From positions 275,859,416 through 275,923,415 of the forward strand of contig NC_066583.1 of assembly GCF_024323335.1 (NCBI RefSeq): a stretch of DNA of 64,000 bases, given 5' to 3'. Under the pieces are notes generated by a model. The model ran no database searches and was not told the origin of the DNA. It saw nothing but the letters and a program-made list of their open reading frames with translations. Below are positions 46,642-57,259 of the stretch, one piece after another. Both the position numbers and the translations under genes were made by a program. The first letter of the stretch is position 1; every line of letters starts with the position of its first letter. Source of the stretch: Lathyrus oleraceus (lineage: Eukaryota > Streptophyta > Magnoliopsida > Fabales > Fabaceae).

Positions 46642-46650
46642 TGGCGACTC
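46642..46650 (+). other. Primer-site-like sequence inside LTR of F
   Basis: TGGCGACTC repeats the first nine bases of the true primer site 84 bases before it. The context GCGGTGGCGACTC is shared with C and A. Confidence 0.5.
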
Positions 46651-46725
46651 GAAAATTCAATGTATCTCATAGCTTATGATTTAATCGATAGATCATATAG
46701 CGACGAATACACCGTCACAGAAAAG

Positions 46726-46743
46726 TGGCGACTCCACTGGGGA
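46726..46743 (+). other. Primer-binding site of element F
   Basis: TGGCGACTCCACTGGGGA, six bases after the LTR end. It differs from the site of A at two bases (TGC against CAC at positions 10-12). Ogre elements are reported to prime from tRNA-Arg. Confidence 0.85.
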
Positions 46744-47739
46744 AATCTCACCAGAATCCTTGGTGGTATTGCCTACTTTTCACCCTTGTTGTGATATATG
46801 TTATTATTCTTTATCTGACATATTTTTGTACAATTTGGGATCACTGTATTGATTGTAATGTGTGAATTGCTTGATATACATTGCTGTTTGCTTTGGTGAT
46901 CTGTGAGATGAGTTCTGTACCCGAACTCGAGTGCTCTCTAGGATAGGAGAATGGCATAGTCTTGTCGACTGGTGTGGAGTAGTCCTTAGCCAGTTGACTT
47001 GCGAGCCCATTCACTTGGTGGAGGTCATGTTGAAATAATAATGTCACACAAGTTATTTGTGGTTAGGCATTATTCTTTCAATCATGTTCCGCAGAAGCCA
47101 AGGACCTTAGTTTACCAAACCCATCTTGGCCCATTTTTAGGACCGTAGTGCGGAGGTCGTTCAGATGTCAGTTCTGATACGATTGTTACGCGATACTACA
47201 CTCATAAGAGTTTCTCTTGAGAATATTCTTGGAATACGAGTATTCGTTCCTCCGATAATATTCGAAAGATGGAACGATGATTATGGGAACCTCTGATAGA
47301 ACATGTCTGGCAGGTTTAAACCCTAGTACACTCCCTTTGGGTGGTTCTTAACCAAGACTCCATGCTCGTGACTCTCAACAAACCCGTGATTCGTGGTTGA
47401 GTCGTTCAAACATTGTTAATATCAATGGATCCCGGATCAGGTGTAAAACCTAAAATCCATCAAAGCGGCTGGTTGATATTAGGAATGTTTGAACCGGTTC
47501 ATGTACCGTTAATATCAATGGAACTTGGGTGTCGATAAGGTGAAAACCTAAATCCACCAAAATGGATGATTGATATTAGGGATACATAGAGCTTTCCCAC
47601 GACCTTTGTTTGGTGTGCTTTGCTTGATCCTTGAGTGTGTTTGTTGCATTCATGCATTCACGCATTTCATCCGCATTCATGTCATCAAAAGGAGAAAATT
47701 TTCAAGGAACTTAAAGGGTTATTTGCAAAATTTTCAGAC
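46744..47739 (+). other. Leader of element F with two large hairpins
   Basis: No gene. Hairpin 1 spans 47404-47494: GTTCAAACATT pairs with AATGTTTGAAC, then TAATATCAA (47417-47425) pairs with TTGATATTA (47473-47481). Hairpin 2 spans 47510-47578 with the same inner arms. The two loops are related, so this is a duplicated unit. The leader ends ATTTTCAGAC just before the ORF1 ATG. Confidence 0.75.
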
Positions 47740-49188
47740 ATGGAAAGACCAAAAAGGCATACAAAGAAATACAGCTTTAAGCAGCCCGATGTAAAAGAGT
47801 TAAGGAATCTGACATCATATGTATTAGATCCCTTGGGTTTCAAAGCTCGATATGGGAAGCTTCTGCCGTTGCTGACTACTCAGGTGGATGAGGGATTGAT
47901 GAGCACTCTTGCTCAGTTCTATGATCCGCTCTATCATTGCTTCTTATTTCCGGACTTCCAGTTGCTGCCAACTTTGGAAGAATACTCTCACCTTATTGGG
48001 ATTCCTATTCTGGATCAAGTGCCGTTCAGTGGCTTAGAGAGTATTCCATCTGCTCGAGAGATTTCCAGCCTGTTGCACATAGATGAAGATCTGATTAGAG
48101 CTAATCTGACTATCAAAGGCGGAATTCAAGGTTTTCCTTCCGAGTTCCTCATTGCCCAAGCTACCTTTTATGGGAAGGCCATGAGTGAGGATGCCTTTGA
48201 GGCTCTATTCGTACTGCTCATCTATGGATTGGTGTTGTTTCCCAACTTCGACAAGTTCGTCGACATGAACGCTATTAGGATCTTTTCAGTCCTTAATCCG
48301 GTTCCGACCTTGTTGGGTGATGCATATGTCTCCATACATCTGAGAAATATGAAGAATGGAGGAGTCATTGTCTGCTGTTTACCCCTGCTGTACAAGTGGT
48401 TTATTTCGCACTTGCCTCAGACAGTTGCTTTCAAGGAGAACAAGGGATGTCTACGGTGGTCTCAGAGACTCATGTCTCTCACCAATGATGATATCACCTG
48501 GTATGATCGCGTGTATGATACCGTTCAGATCATCAATTCTTGTGGTGAATTCCCCAATGTGCCTCTTCTTGGTACATGTGGTGGGATTACTTACAATCCT
48601 ACGCTTGCACGTCGTCAGCTTGGGTTCCCCCTAAAGGATAAACCCCATAACATTCTGTTAGAAGGTGTATTCTTTCAGGAGGGTAAAGATCCCCAAGGCC
48701 TGAAAGCCAGATTTGTCCGCGCTTGGCGCAATATTCGCATAAAGAGTAGGAACGAATTGGGTCCGAAGAATTGCATTGCTTTGGAGCCATACACCTCTTG
48801 GGTCAGACAGAGGGCTGCTACCTACCTGATGCCATATGATCATCCAAGACCTACACTGTTGGATGTGGCTGGGCCTTCAACCCTCCCTACCCAACGTGTA
48901 GAGGAGTTGAGAGAAGAAGACCTTTCGCGTGCCTGGATCCGCGAGAGAGAGGAATTGCTGCAGCAGCTCAAGGAGAAGGATGATATGATTGAATTTCTCG
49001 AGCACCGAGTGATCGACGATCCGAACGACACTTGGACTTCTCTGCTTCCTCAGTCTTCCAAATTCTGGAAAAGGAAGTATGATCAACTTGCAAAAGAGAA
49101 GGCTGATATGGAGGCTGCCTATGAGAGAGAGATCAAGAAGTTGTGCACTTCTCGTCTTCCAGCATCCCGAGCTAATAGGGATCCATAG
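47740..49188 (+). CDS. Ogre ORF1 protein
   Basis: An intact frame of 482 residues. The start MERPKRHTKKYSF at 47740 is preferred over the first in-frame codon at 47635, because ORF1 of A begins at the same place and both have CAG-AC directly before ATG. The first 390 residues look globular, with conserved blocks FYDPLYHCFLFPDF, PTLEEYSHLIGIP, LLYKWFISHLPQ, QRLMSLTNDDITWYD and ARRQLGFPLKDKP. The last 80 are charged coiled coil (RAWIREREELLQQLKEKD). It ends 297 bases before the gag ATG. ORF1 upstream of gag is a known trait of Ogre elements and has no established function; the domain may be what databases call DUF7745. It is the best intact copy here. Confidence 0.85.
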   Translation: MERPKRHTKKYSFKQPDVKELRNLTSYVLDPLGFKARYGKLLPLLTTQVDEGLMSTLAQFYDPLYHCFLFPDFQLLPTLEEYSHLIGIPILDQVPFSGLESIPSAREISSLLHIDEDLIRANLTIKGGIQGFPSEFLIAQATFYGKAMSEDAFEALFVLLIYGLVLFPNFDKFVDMNAIRIFSVLNPVPTLLGDAYVSIHLRNMKNGGVIVCCLPLLYKWFISHLPQTVAFKENKGCLRWSQRLMSLTNDDITWYDRVYDTVQIINSCGEFPNVPLLGTCGGITYNPTLARRQLGFPLKDKPHNILLEGVFFQEGKDPQGLKARFVRAWRNIRIKSRNELGPKNCIALEPYTSWVRQRAATYLMPYDHPRPTLLDVAGPSTLPTQRVEELREEDLSRAWIREREELLQQLKEKDDMIEFLEHRVIDDPNDTWTSLLPQSSKFWKRKYDQLAKEKADMEAAYEREIKKLCTSRLPASRANRDP

Positions 49189-49484
49189 GATGTCATTTAC
49201 CTTTTCTCTTTGTAATATTTAAAAGAATGCTGTACTTCTTTGTCTTAATATTTTGAATGAAATATTTTCCATGAGCAATCAAAACGTTTAAATATTCAAA
49301 ATATTGCAAACAAATACCCTGAGGGTTCCTTGAAAACAAAGCATTTGCACAAGCATTTCATGCATCATTCTTGCATAAACAGGTACCCGTTTTTCTGGTC
49401 TTCCGGTTCTAACGTCTGTTCTTCATTTATTTTGAAGACAAGCTGACTCACCGGTATTATACGAGGGTCAACTCTGCAAGGATT
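49189..49484 (+). other. ORF1-gag spacer of element F
   Basis: No gene of its own. It holds TTGCATAAACAG at about 49371-49382, a possible splice acceptor, and a short open lead-in to gag from 49413 (after TAA 49410) whose codons are conserved with E. Gag translation may therefore begin here and not at the ATG 49485. Confidence 0.55.
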
Positions 49485-52400
49485 ATGGAGCAGTTGGAAC
49501 AAGAGAACCAGAGTCTGAGGGATGAAGTCGCCAGACTTGGCGCATTGATGGAGCAACTTCTTGCTGCCCAGAATCAGCCTGCTCCTCAGCCAGCAACTCC
49601 GGTTCAGCGGACTGTTATTTCTGAGATAGCTACTTCAACGGTGCCTGTTAGTGCCCAGCAGCCAAATGCCATGCCTCCCGGTTTTCCTTGGGGGATGCCT
49701 CCTGGCTTTATGCCTGATCTGCCAGCTCCTACATTTGCTCAAATGCCGGCATCTAGCCCGGTCCCTATCCCCGTTCCTCCTGTCGTGCATACCATGCCTA
49801 GGGTAGACGACACCATCTATCACTCTGAAGCTTCTGAGGGCTCAGATGTTCACGAGAAAATGGATGCGATGAACGACCAATTCCTCGAGCTGAGAAAAGA
49901 ATTGAGAACTCTTAGAGGCAAAGATCTCTTCGGCAAGTCAGCAGCCGAACTTTGTCTAGTTCCCGGTGTTAAAATACCAGTTAAATTCAAGGTCCCAGAC
50001 TTTGAAAAGTATAGAGGGAACACTTGTCCTTTGGCACACTTGGTCATGTATGCCAGGAAGATGTCCACGCAGACCGACAACGATCAACTCTTGATCCACT
50101 ACTTCCAAGACAGTTTGTCTGGTGCTGCTCTCCGTTGGTATATGAGTCTGGACAGTGCCAACATCCGCTCTTTCAATGATCTTGGCGAAGCTTTCGTCAA
50201 GCAATATAAATACAACGTTGACATGGCGCCTGACAGAGATCAACTCAGGTCTATGTCACAAAAGGACAAAGAGACGTTCAAGGAGTACGCCCAGAGATGG
50301 CGTGAGCTGGCAGCTCAAATCACTCCACCATTAGAAGAGAAGGAGATGACCAAGATCTTTCTGAAGACTCTTGGGTCATTTTACTATGAGAGAATGGTGG
50401 CCAGCGCTCCCTCTGATTTCACCGAGATGGTGAACATGGGGATGCGTCTTGAAGAAGGTGTCCGCGAGGGACGGTTAGCCAAAGATGATGGTTCTTCCTC
50501 TAAGCGATATGGAGCATTTAAGAGGAAAGAAGGCGAAGCGCATGCTGTGCAGTCTCAGCCAAAGCATCGAAGACCCTCTGTTCAGAGGAAGCCTGCACGA
50601 CAGTCTGGTCATCAGCACCAGGTGGCTCACGTAGCACCTGTTTTCAAGAACAACGCTCCTCAACCTCAACAATATCAGCATCAGCAACAATACCAACAAC
50701 CACAGTATCAACAACAAGCTCGTCCACAGCAACAGGCTTATCAGCCTCGTGGGAGTACGAGTAATCAAGCAAACATGGGTCATGAAAGGAAGAAGATCAG
50801 CTTTGATCCGATTCCTATGACGTATACGGAGTTATATCCCTCTTTAATAGAGCGGAAGCTGATTACTCCAAGAGATCCTCCGGCTATACCGGCCAACCCT
50901 CAGTGGTGGTATAAGCCTGACCAGCATTGCGTCTATCACTCTGGCGCTCCGGGCCATGACATTGAGAATTGCCTCCAGCTGAAGACTAAGGTTCAAGACC
51001 TTATGAGAAGCGGAATTCTGAGTTTTGAAGACTCCAACCCAAATGTCACCAGGAACCCATTGCCTTCGCATGGGAAATCTGTGAATATGATCCAGGAGGA
51101 CCTTGGGAAGTACAAGGTTAAATACGTCAGCCATATCCGACGGTCGTTGGTTGATTTACATAGAATGCTGTGTCAGCACAGTTATTTGGAGCATAACCAT
51201 GACCAGTGCCGCGTCTGCTCGGTCAACCGCTTGGGTTGTGATCAGGTTCGCAAGGAATTGCAAATGATGTTGAATGAAGGTACCATTGAGATTCTCCAGA
51301 ATCGCAATGTTGATACAGTTGAACCTGAGGTGAATGTCATATCACCGGTATTCAAACTGCCTGAGCCAGTTGTTATTCGCTACAATAGCAACAAGCCTAA
51401 GGCATCACCTGCTTTGATCATCAAACCAGCCGGCCCTGTGCCGTATTCATCTGATAAAGCCGTACCTTTCAGATATAGTCCTGTTGCTGTCCAAGATGGA
51501 GTAGAGGTTCCTTTGCCTTCAACATCTGTAACCACTATCGCTGATGTTAGTGGGTTGACCCGCAGCGGTCGTGTATTTTCTGCGCCTCCAAAGGCTACCA
51601 CTTCTGACACTGTTGTGCATCCCGTAGGGAATGCTGTGAATGTTCAGAACCCGGCACTTGATGTTGCCAAACCCTCCTCGTCTGTACCAAAGACTCCCAT
51701 TTCTTCGGTTGGCCCAAGTGGCATTGTTGATGAAGAATCTGATGAGATGCTGAGGCTCATCAGAAAGAGTGAGTATAACATTGTAGACCAGCTTCTACAC
51801 ACGCCCTCCAAGATTTCTATTCTTTCCCTATTGCTGAATTCAGAACCCCATCGGGAATCTTTGCAGAAAGTCTTGGACCTGGCGTATGTCGATCACGACG
51901 TCACCCTGGAACAATTTGATAGCATTGTTGCAAACATCACCGCTTGCAACACTTTGAGCTTCTGTGACGCTGATCTCCCTGAGGAGGGAAGAGACCACAA
52001 CATGGCTTTACATATATCTATGAATTGCAAATCTGATGCAATGTCCAATGTGTTGGTGGACACTGGATCGTCCCTTAATGTATTGCCAAAATCCACACTC
52101 TCCAGATTGTCATATCAAGGTCCTCCTATGAGGCAGAGTGGGGTTGTTGTTAAAGCTTTTGATGGGTCACGTAAGACCGTGATTGGGGAAGTTGACCTCC
52201 CGATCAAGATTGGACCAAGTGATTTCCAGATCACTTTTCAAGTAATGGATATCCACCCATCATACAGCTGTCTCTTGGGCAGACCATGGATTCACGAGGC
52301 TGGCGCCGTGACATCCACCCTACACCAAAAGCTGAAGTTTGTGAAAAATAAGAAATTGGTTGTAGTAGGGGGAGAAAAGGCTCTCCTGGTCAGTAACTTG

Positions 52401-52795
52401 TCTTCTTTCTCGTACATTGACGCAGAGGATGAAGTTGGAACTCAGTTTCAAGCTTTATCTATTGATAAACCAATCGAGAAGAAGTCTCCTTCATTCACTT
52501 CCTACCGTGATGCAAAGCTGGCCATTGAATGTGGTGCAGTTGCTGGATTAGGGAAAGTGCTTGAACTTGAAGATAATCGATCCCGGACTGGCATTGGCTA
52601 TGGTTCTGGGGCATGCAATGAGCAAGGTCTGTTCACCAGTGGAGGATTCATCCATGCTGATCAACCTGTAGAAGAGGAAGCTGCTGCTATCATTGAAGAA
52701 GAAGATGCAGAAGATCTGAACAACTTTGTTATTCCTGGTGGTGTCTGCCACAATTGGGTCGCTGTGGATGTTCCTACAGTTATCCATAGATCAGA
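49485..52795 (+). CDS. Ogre Gag-protease, first exon
   Basis: The open frame runs to TAA at 52797-52799; the last two bases of the coding exon are 52794-52795 if the intron is used. Order: coiled N-terminus (residues 1-25), proline/alanine-rich linker (to about 110), capsid core (about 163-325, VPDFEKYRGNTCPLAHLVMY to MRLEEGVREG), Q-rich linker, zinc-knuckle-like CVYHSGAPGHDIENC at about 482, and an aspartic protease with DTGSS at about 859 and CLLGRPWIH near 925. Gag forms the particle and protease cuts the polyprotein. The frame is long for gag-pro (over 1,100 residues) but matches Ogre. The true start may lie about 15-25 codons upstream. Confidence 0.9.
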
Positions 52796-53077
52796 GTAAA
52801 TTGTTCACTTTTGTTTAAAACCCTTCTCCCATGCCAAAAGGAGAAGTGATGACATTGTTGGCAAAGCATATATACAATGATGTTTTCATTCAATTTTTGC
52901 ATTGTCAAAACATTTGTTTTTCCTTTGTTTTCACTTTTTGCTTTTCTTTATGAAATCAGTGATCACAAAAAAAACCATAAAAACAAAAATAAAAGCTGTA
53001 AAAGCAACATTTTTCATCTGCATAATGATTTGCTTGTTTAAATTCTGAAGTTTTTCTTAACCAAAATCATTATGCAG
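52796..53077 (+). other. Intron between protease and RT of F
   Basis: The donor is GTAAATTG at 52796 and the acceptor ATTATGCAG ends at 53077, with a T-rich stretch and a possible branch site CTTAAC before it. The stop codon of gag-pro lies across the donor, so splicing removes it; the phase fits exactly with the RT frame that opens at 53078. A spliced intron at this point is a known Ogre feature. Partial splicing would set the ratio of Gag-Pro to polymerase. Confidence 0.85.
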
Positions 53078-56000
53078 GTTGATCTTAAAACCCATTGAAC
53101 ATAATGATCCAACGCCATCTCCCAATTTTGAATTCCCTGTATTTGAGGCAGAGGAAGATGACGTTGAAGAGATTCCTGATGAGATCACCCGTCTCCTTGA
53201 GCACGAAGAGAAGATCATTCAGCCGCATCTCGAAGACTTGGAAACAGTCAACTTGGGATCTGAAGATTGTGAACGCCTGGTGAAGATTGGGGCACTTCTT
53301 GAAGGGTCTGTTAAGGAAGATTTGATCAGCTTGCTACGGGAATATTCAGATATCTTTGCTTGGTCCTATGAAGATATGCCGGGTTTAGATACAGATATTG
53401 TACAACATTTCCTGCCTTTGAAGCCTGAGTGCGTGCCTGTGAAGCAGAAGCTCAGAAGAACTCATCCAGATATGGCAGTGAAGATCAAAGAGGAAGTTCA
53501 GAAGCAAATTGATGCGGGGTTTCTGGTGACTTCAACATATCCTCTATGGGTGGCCAATATTGTGCCTGTTCCTAAGAAGGACGGAAAAGTCCGTATGTGC
53601 GTTGACTACAGAGATTTGAATAAAGCTAGCCCAAAAGACGATTTTCCTCTACCACACATTGACATGTTGGTAGACAATACAGCTAAATTCAAAGTCTTTT
53701 CCTTTATGGACGGATTTTCCGGATATAATCAAATCAAGATGGCACCAGAGGATATGGAGAAGACAACATTCATCACACCTTGGGGAACATTCTGTTATCG
53801 AGTGATGCCCTTCGGTTTGAAGAACGCCGGAGCCACGTATCAACGAGCTATGACTACCTTGTTTCATGATATGATGCACAAGGAGATAGAAGTCTATGTT
53901 GATGATATGATTGCTAAGTCCCGAACGGAAGTTGAGCATATTGAGCATTTGTTGAAGCTTTTCCAGCGTTTGAGGAAATTCCAGCTTCGTCTGAATCCGA
54001 ACAAATGTACTTTTGGAGTCCGTTCCGGCAAGTTGTTGGGTTTTGTGGTAAGTGAAAGAGGTATTGAGGTTGATCCTGCAAAGGTCAAAGCAATACAAGA
54101 GATGCCCGCACCCAAAACTGAGAAGCAAGTCCGAGGTTTTCTTGGCTGCTTGAACTATATTTCCAGATTTATATCCCACATGACTGCCACATGTGCGCCG
54201 ATATTCAAGCTCCTCCGGAAAGATCAGTCTCATGATTGGACCGAGGATTGCCAGAAAGCTTTCGACAGTATCAAGGATTATCTGTCCGAACCTCCGATTT
54301 TGTCTCCGCCAGTGGAAGGAAGACCTCTGATTATGTACTTAACAGTTCTTGAAGACTCGATGGGTTGTGTACTCGGTCAACAAGATGAATCAGGGAAGAA
54401 GGAGTTTGTTATTTACTACCTCAGTAAGAAGTTTACTGATTGCGAGTCTCGGTACTCTATGCTTGAGAAGACGTGCTGTGCTTTAGCTTGGGCAGCTAAG
54501 CGTTTGCGCCAGTACATGATAAATCATACAACTTGGTTGATATCCAGAATGGATCCAATTAAGTATATATTCGAGAAGCCTGCTTTAACTGGGAGGATTG
54601 CCCGTTGGCAGATGTTGTTATCTGAGTATGATATCGAGTATCGAGCTCAGAAAGCTATCAAAGGTAGTATCTTGGCTGACCATTTAGCGCACCAGCCGAT
54701 TGAAGATCATCAGTCTGTTCAGTATGACTTCCCTGACGAGGAAATTCTGTATTTGAAGATGAAAGATTGCGATGAGCCTACACTTGATGAAGGTCCAGAA
54801 CCTGGTTCCAGATGGACGATGGTGTTTGATGGCGCTGTTAATCAATATGGAAATGGAATTGGGGCAGTAATCATTAATCCCCAGGGATCGCACATTCCGT
54901 TTACAGCAAGGCTAACCTTCAAATGCACGAATAATATGGCGGAGTATGAAGCCTGTATTATGGGACTTGAAGAATGCATTGACTTAAGAATCAAGTATCT
55001 TGATGTCTATGGTGATTCAGCTTTGGTTGTCAATCAGATCAAAGGTGAATGGGAGACAAATCAACCAAGTCTCATCCCGTACAGAGATTATGCAAGAAGA
55101 ATTTCAACTTTCTTCACAGAAGTTGAATTTTATCACATTCCTCGAGAGGATAATCGGATGGCAGATGCCCTTGCTACACTTGCTTCCATGATTGTTGTCA
55201 GATGGTGGAATGATGTCCCCAATATTACTGTGATGCGCTTGGACAGACCCGCTCACATATTTGCAATCGAAGACGTAAAAGATGACAAGCCTTGGTATTT
55301 TGATATCAAGAATTTCCTCCAGAACCAGGTCTACCCGCCTGGGGCATCTGTGAAAGATAGGAAAACTTTGAGAAGGTTGTCAGGCAGTTTCTACCTCAGT
55401 GGCGAAGTGCTGTACAAGAGAAATTTTGATATGGTTTTGTTCAGATGCGTGGATAGACACGAAGCAAACCTATTAATGACTGAGGTCCATGAGGGTTCAT
55501 TTGGTACTCATTCCAATGGACATGCCATGGCTAAGAAAATGTTGAGAGCAGGTTACTATTGGCTGACAGTGGAGTCTGACTGTTGCAAGTATGTGAAGAA
55601 ATGTCACAAGTGTCAAATTTATGCGGATAAGATTCATATTCCTCCGACACTCCTGAATGTGATTTCATCACCATGGCCGTTCTCTATGTGGGGAATCGAC
55701 ATGATCGGTATGATTGAGCCGAAAGCGTCCAACGGACATCGGTTTATTCTCGTAGCAATTGATTACTTCACCAAATGGGTTGAAGCCGCTTCGTACGCGA
55801 ATGTAACCAGACAGGTGGTTGTGAAGTTTATCAAGAACCAGTTGATTTGCCGTTATGGTGTGCCAGAGAGGATCATTACCGATAATGGATCCAATCTGAA
55901 TAACAAGATGATGGATGAGTTGTGCGCTGAATTTAAGATTGCACACCATAATTCCTCTCCTTACAGACCTAAGATGAATGGGGCTGTTGAAGCTGCTAAC

Positions 56001-56540
56001 AAGAACATCAAGAGAATTATCCAGAAGATGACTGTCACGTACAAAGATTGGCATGAGATGCTGCCATTTGCTTTGCATGGATATCGTACGTCTGTACGCA
56101 CTTCAACAGGGGCAACCCCTTTCTCTCTTGTTTATGGCATGGAAGCCGTTCTCCCAGTAGAGGTGGAGATCCCATCAATGCGAGTCTTGATGGAAGCCAA
56201 GTTGACTGATGCTGAATGGATTCAGAGTCGTTATGACCAACTGAATTTGATCGAAGAGAAGAGATTAACTGCCATGTGCCATGGTCAGTTATATCAGCAG
56301 AGAATGAAGAAAGCATTCGATAAGAAGGTCAAGCCTCGTGTGTTCCGAGAAGGTGACCTCGTGCTCAAGAAAGTTTTGTCTTTCGCGCCCGATTCCAGGG
56401 GCAAGTGGACTCCAAACTACGAGGGTCCATATGTTGTTAAGAGAGCCTTTTCAAGCGGTGCTTTGATGCTTACAACAATGGATGGGGAGGATTTCACTCG
56501 TCCTGTGAATTCAGATGCAGTTAAGAGATACTTTGCCTAA
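53078..56540 (+). CDS. Ogre polymerase: RT, two RNase H domains, integrase
   Basis: An open frame of about 1,153 residues. RT covers about 130-330 (VPVPKKDGKVRMCVDYRDLN, FSFMDGFSGYNQIKM, YVDD at 273-276). A Ty3-type RNase H follows at about 415-535 and seems degenerate: Thr replaces the first catalytic Asp. A second, archaeal-type RNase H lies at about 578-705, with D584, E622, D646 and D696. Integrase runs from about 770: zinc site H804, H811, C842, C845; catalytic D874, D935 and E971 with 35 residues between the last two; and a C-terminal YEGPYVV (GPY/F) near 1115. All key residues of RT, second RNase H and integrase are present. No ATG is needed because the exon is spliced to gag-pro. Confidence 0.93.
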
Positions 56541-56594
56541 AAAAAAAAAAAAGTATATGCAAATGAAAAAAGAATAAAAAAACAGAATAGCTCG

Positions 56595-56750
56595 CTAAGT
56601 TGAAAACCCGAAAGGGCGGCTTAGGCAAAAATGAGCGTCTCGGTGGAGAACCCGCAAGGGTAATCCAGGCAAAAATTAGAGACTTGAAAAAGATATATAT
56701 TTGCATCCCGCTAGATTGAGTACCCCACTCTGGGGCAATCTAGGCAAAAA
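56595..56750 (+). other. Three tailed hairpins after integrase of F
   Basis: Copy 1 at 56595-56632: outer arms CTAAG/CTTAG, inner CCC-GAAA-GGG, tail GGCAAAAAT. Copy 2 at 56644-56676: TGGA/TCCA, CCC-GCAA-GGG, tail GGCAAAAATTAG. Copy 3 at 56711-56752: CTAGATT/AATCTAG, CCCC-ACTCT-GGGG, tail GGCAAAAATTAG. Two of the loops are GNRA tetraloops. The outer arms differ but pair each time. Element B has the same family at the same place. Confidence 0.75.
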
Positions 56751-57259
56751 TTAGGGATTTTGGCAAGTAACTGCATCCTGACAAGAATTTCTGTTCATCA
56801 GTTGTCATTTCGTCAGAAGATTCTCGATTCGTCGTCAACTGAAGCTTCGGATACATCGAGATTCAAATTGGTAGAGAAAGGATCATTATGTTCAATGTAG
56901 TCCTCTTCCAATATATATCACTGATTTCAAATTTGTACAGATCTATGGAGTCTTGCCATTTGCAGACTACCATTCTATCAAATCAATTTGAGCTTTTTAT
57001 CCAATTATTTGCACTCTTATTTGTTTCAACTCAACAAATGTTTTGCATGTTTTAAATTGATAAAATGTCATTGTTTTAAACAAATCAAATTTTTCAAAAT
57101 TTTTTGTTTTATACAAAGTGAACATTCACAAGATTGAAAGGATACTCAAGAATATCTCAGTGCTCTCCCGAGGGTGGCATGATTCCCAACAGGTAAGACA
57201 TTGGTTCATACTCCTGGTTTGGTGGTATCTTCTTTCTTTAGATCTTTGTTGGGGTTGTT

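Larger units (their letters stand above)
39070..46719 (+). repeat. 5' LTR of Ogre element F
   Basis: It starts TGTAAGACCCCAATTTTGGG and ends CACCGTCACA at 46719, about 7,650 bases, longer than the LTRs of A (4.68 kb) and C (4.47 kb). Contents in order: TATA box (40373), possible splice donor (40749), a long CTGTTG-rich part (41050-42960), the blocks shared with LTR-a from about 44040, tandem units (45120-45715), one two-hairpin module (46310-46368) and a partial primer-site copy (46642). The short open frames in it recur exactly in the 3' LTR and are not genes. Confidence 0.85.

Noticed and set aside
49365..52787. Several minus-strand frames of 60-100 residues inside gag-pro, pol and ORF1 of F
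   Set aside because: They are antisense shadows of the long coding frames.
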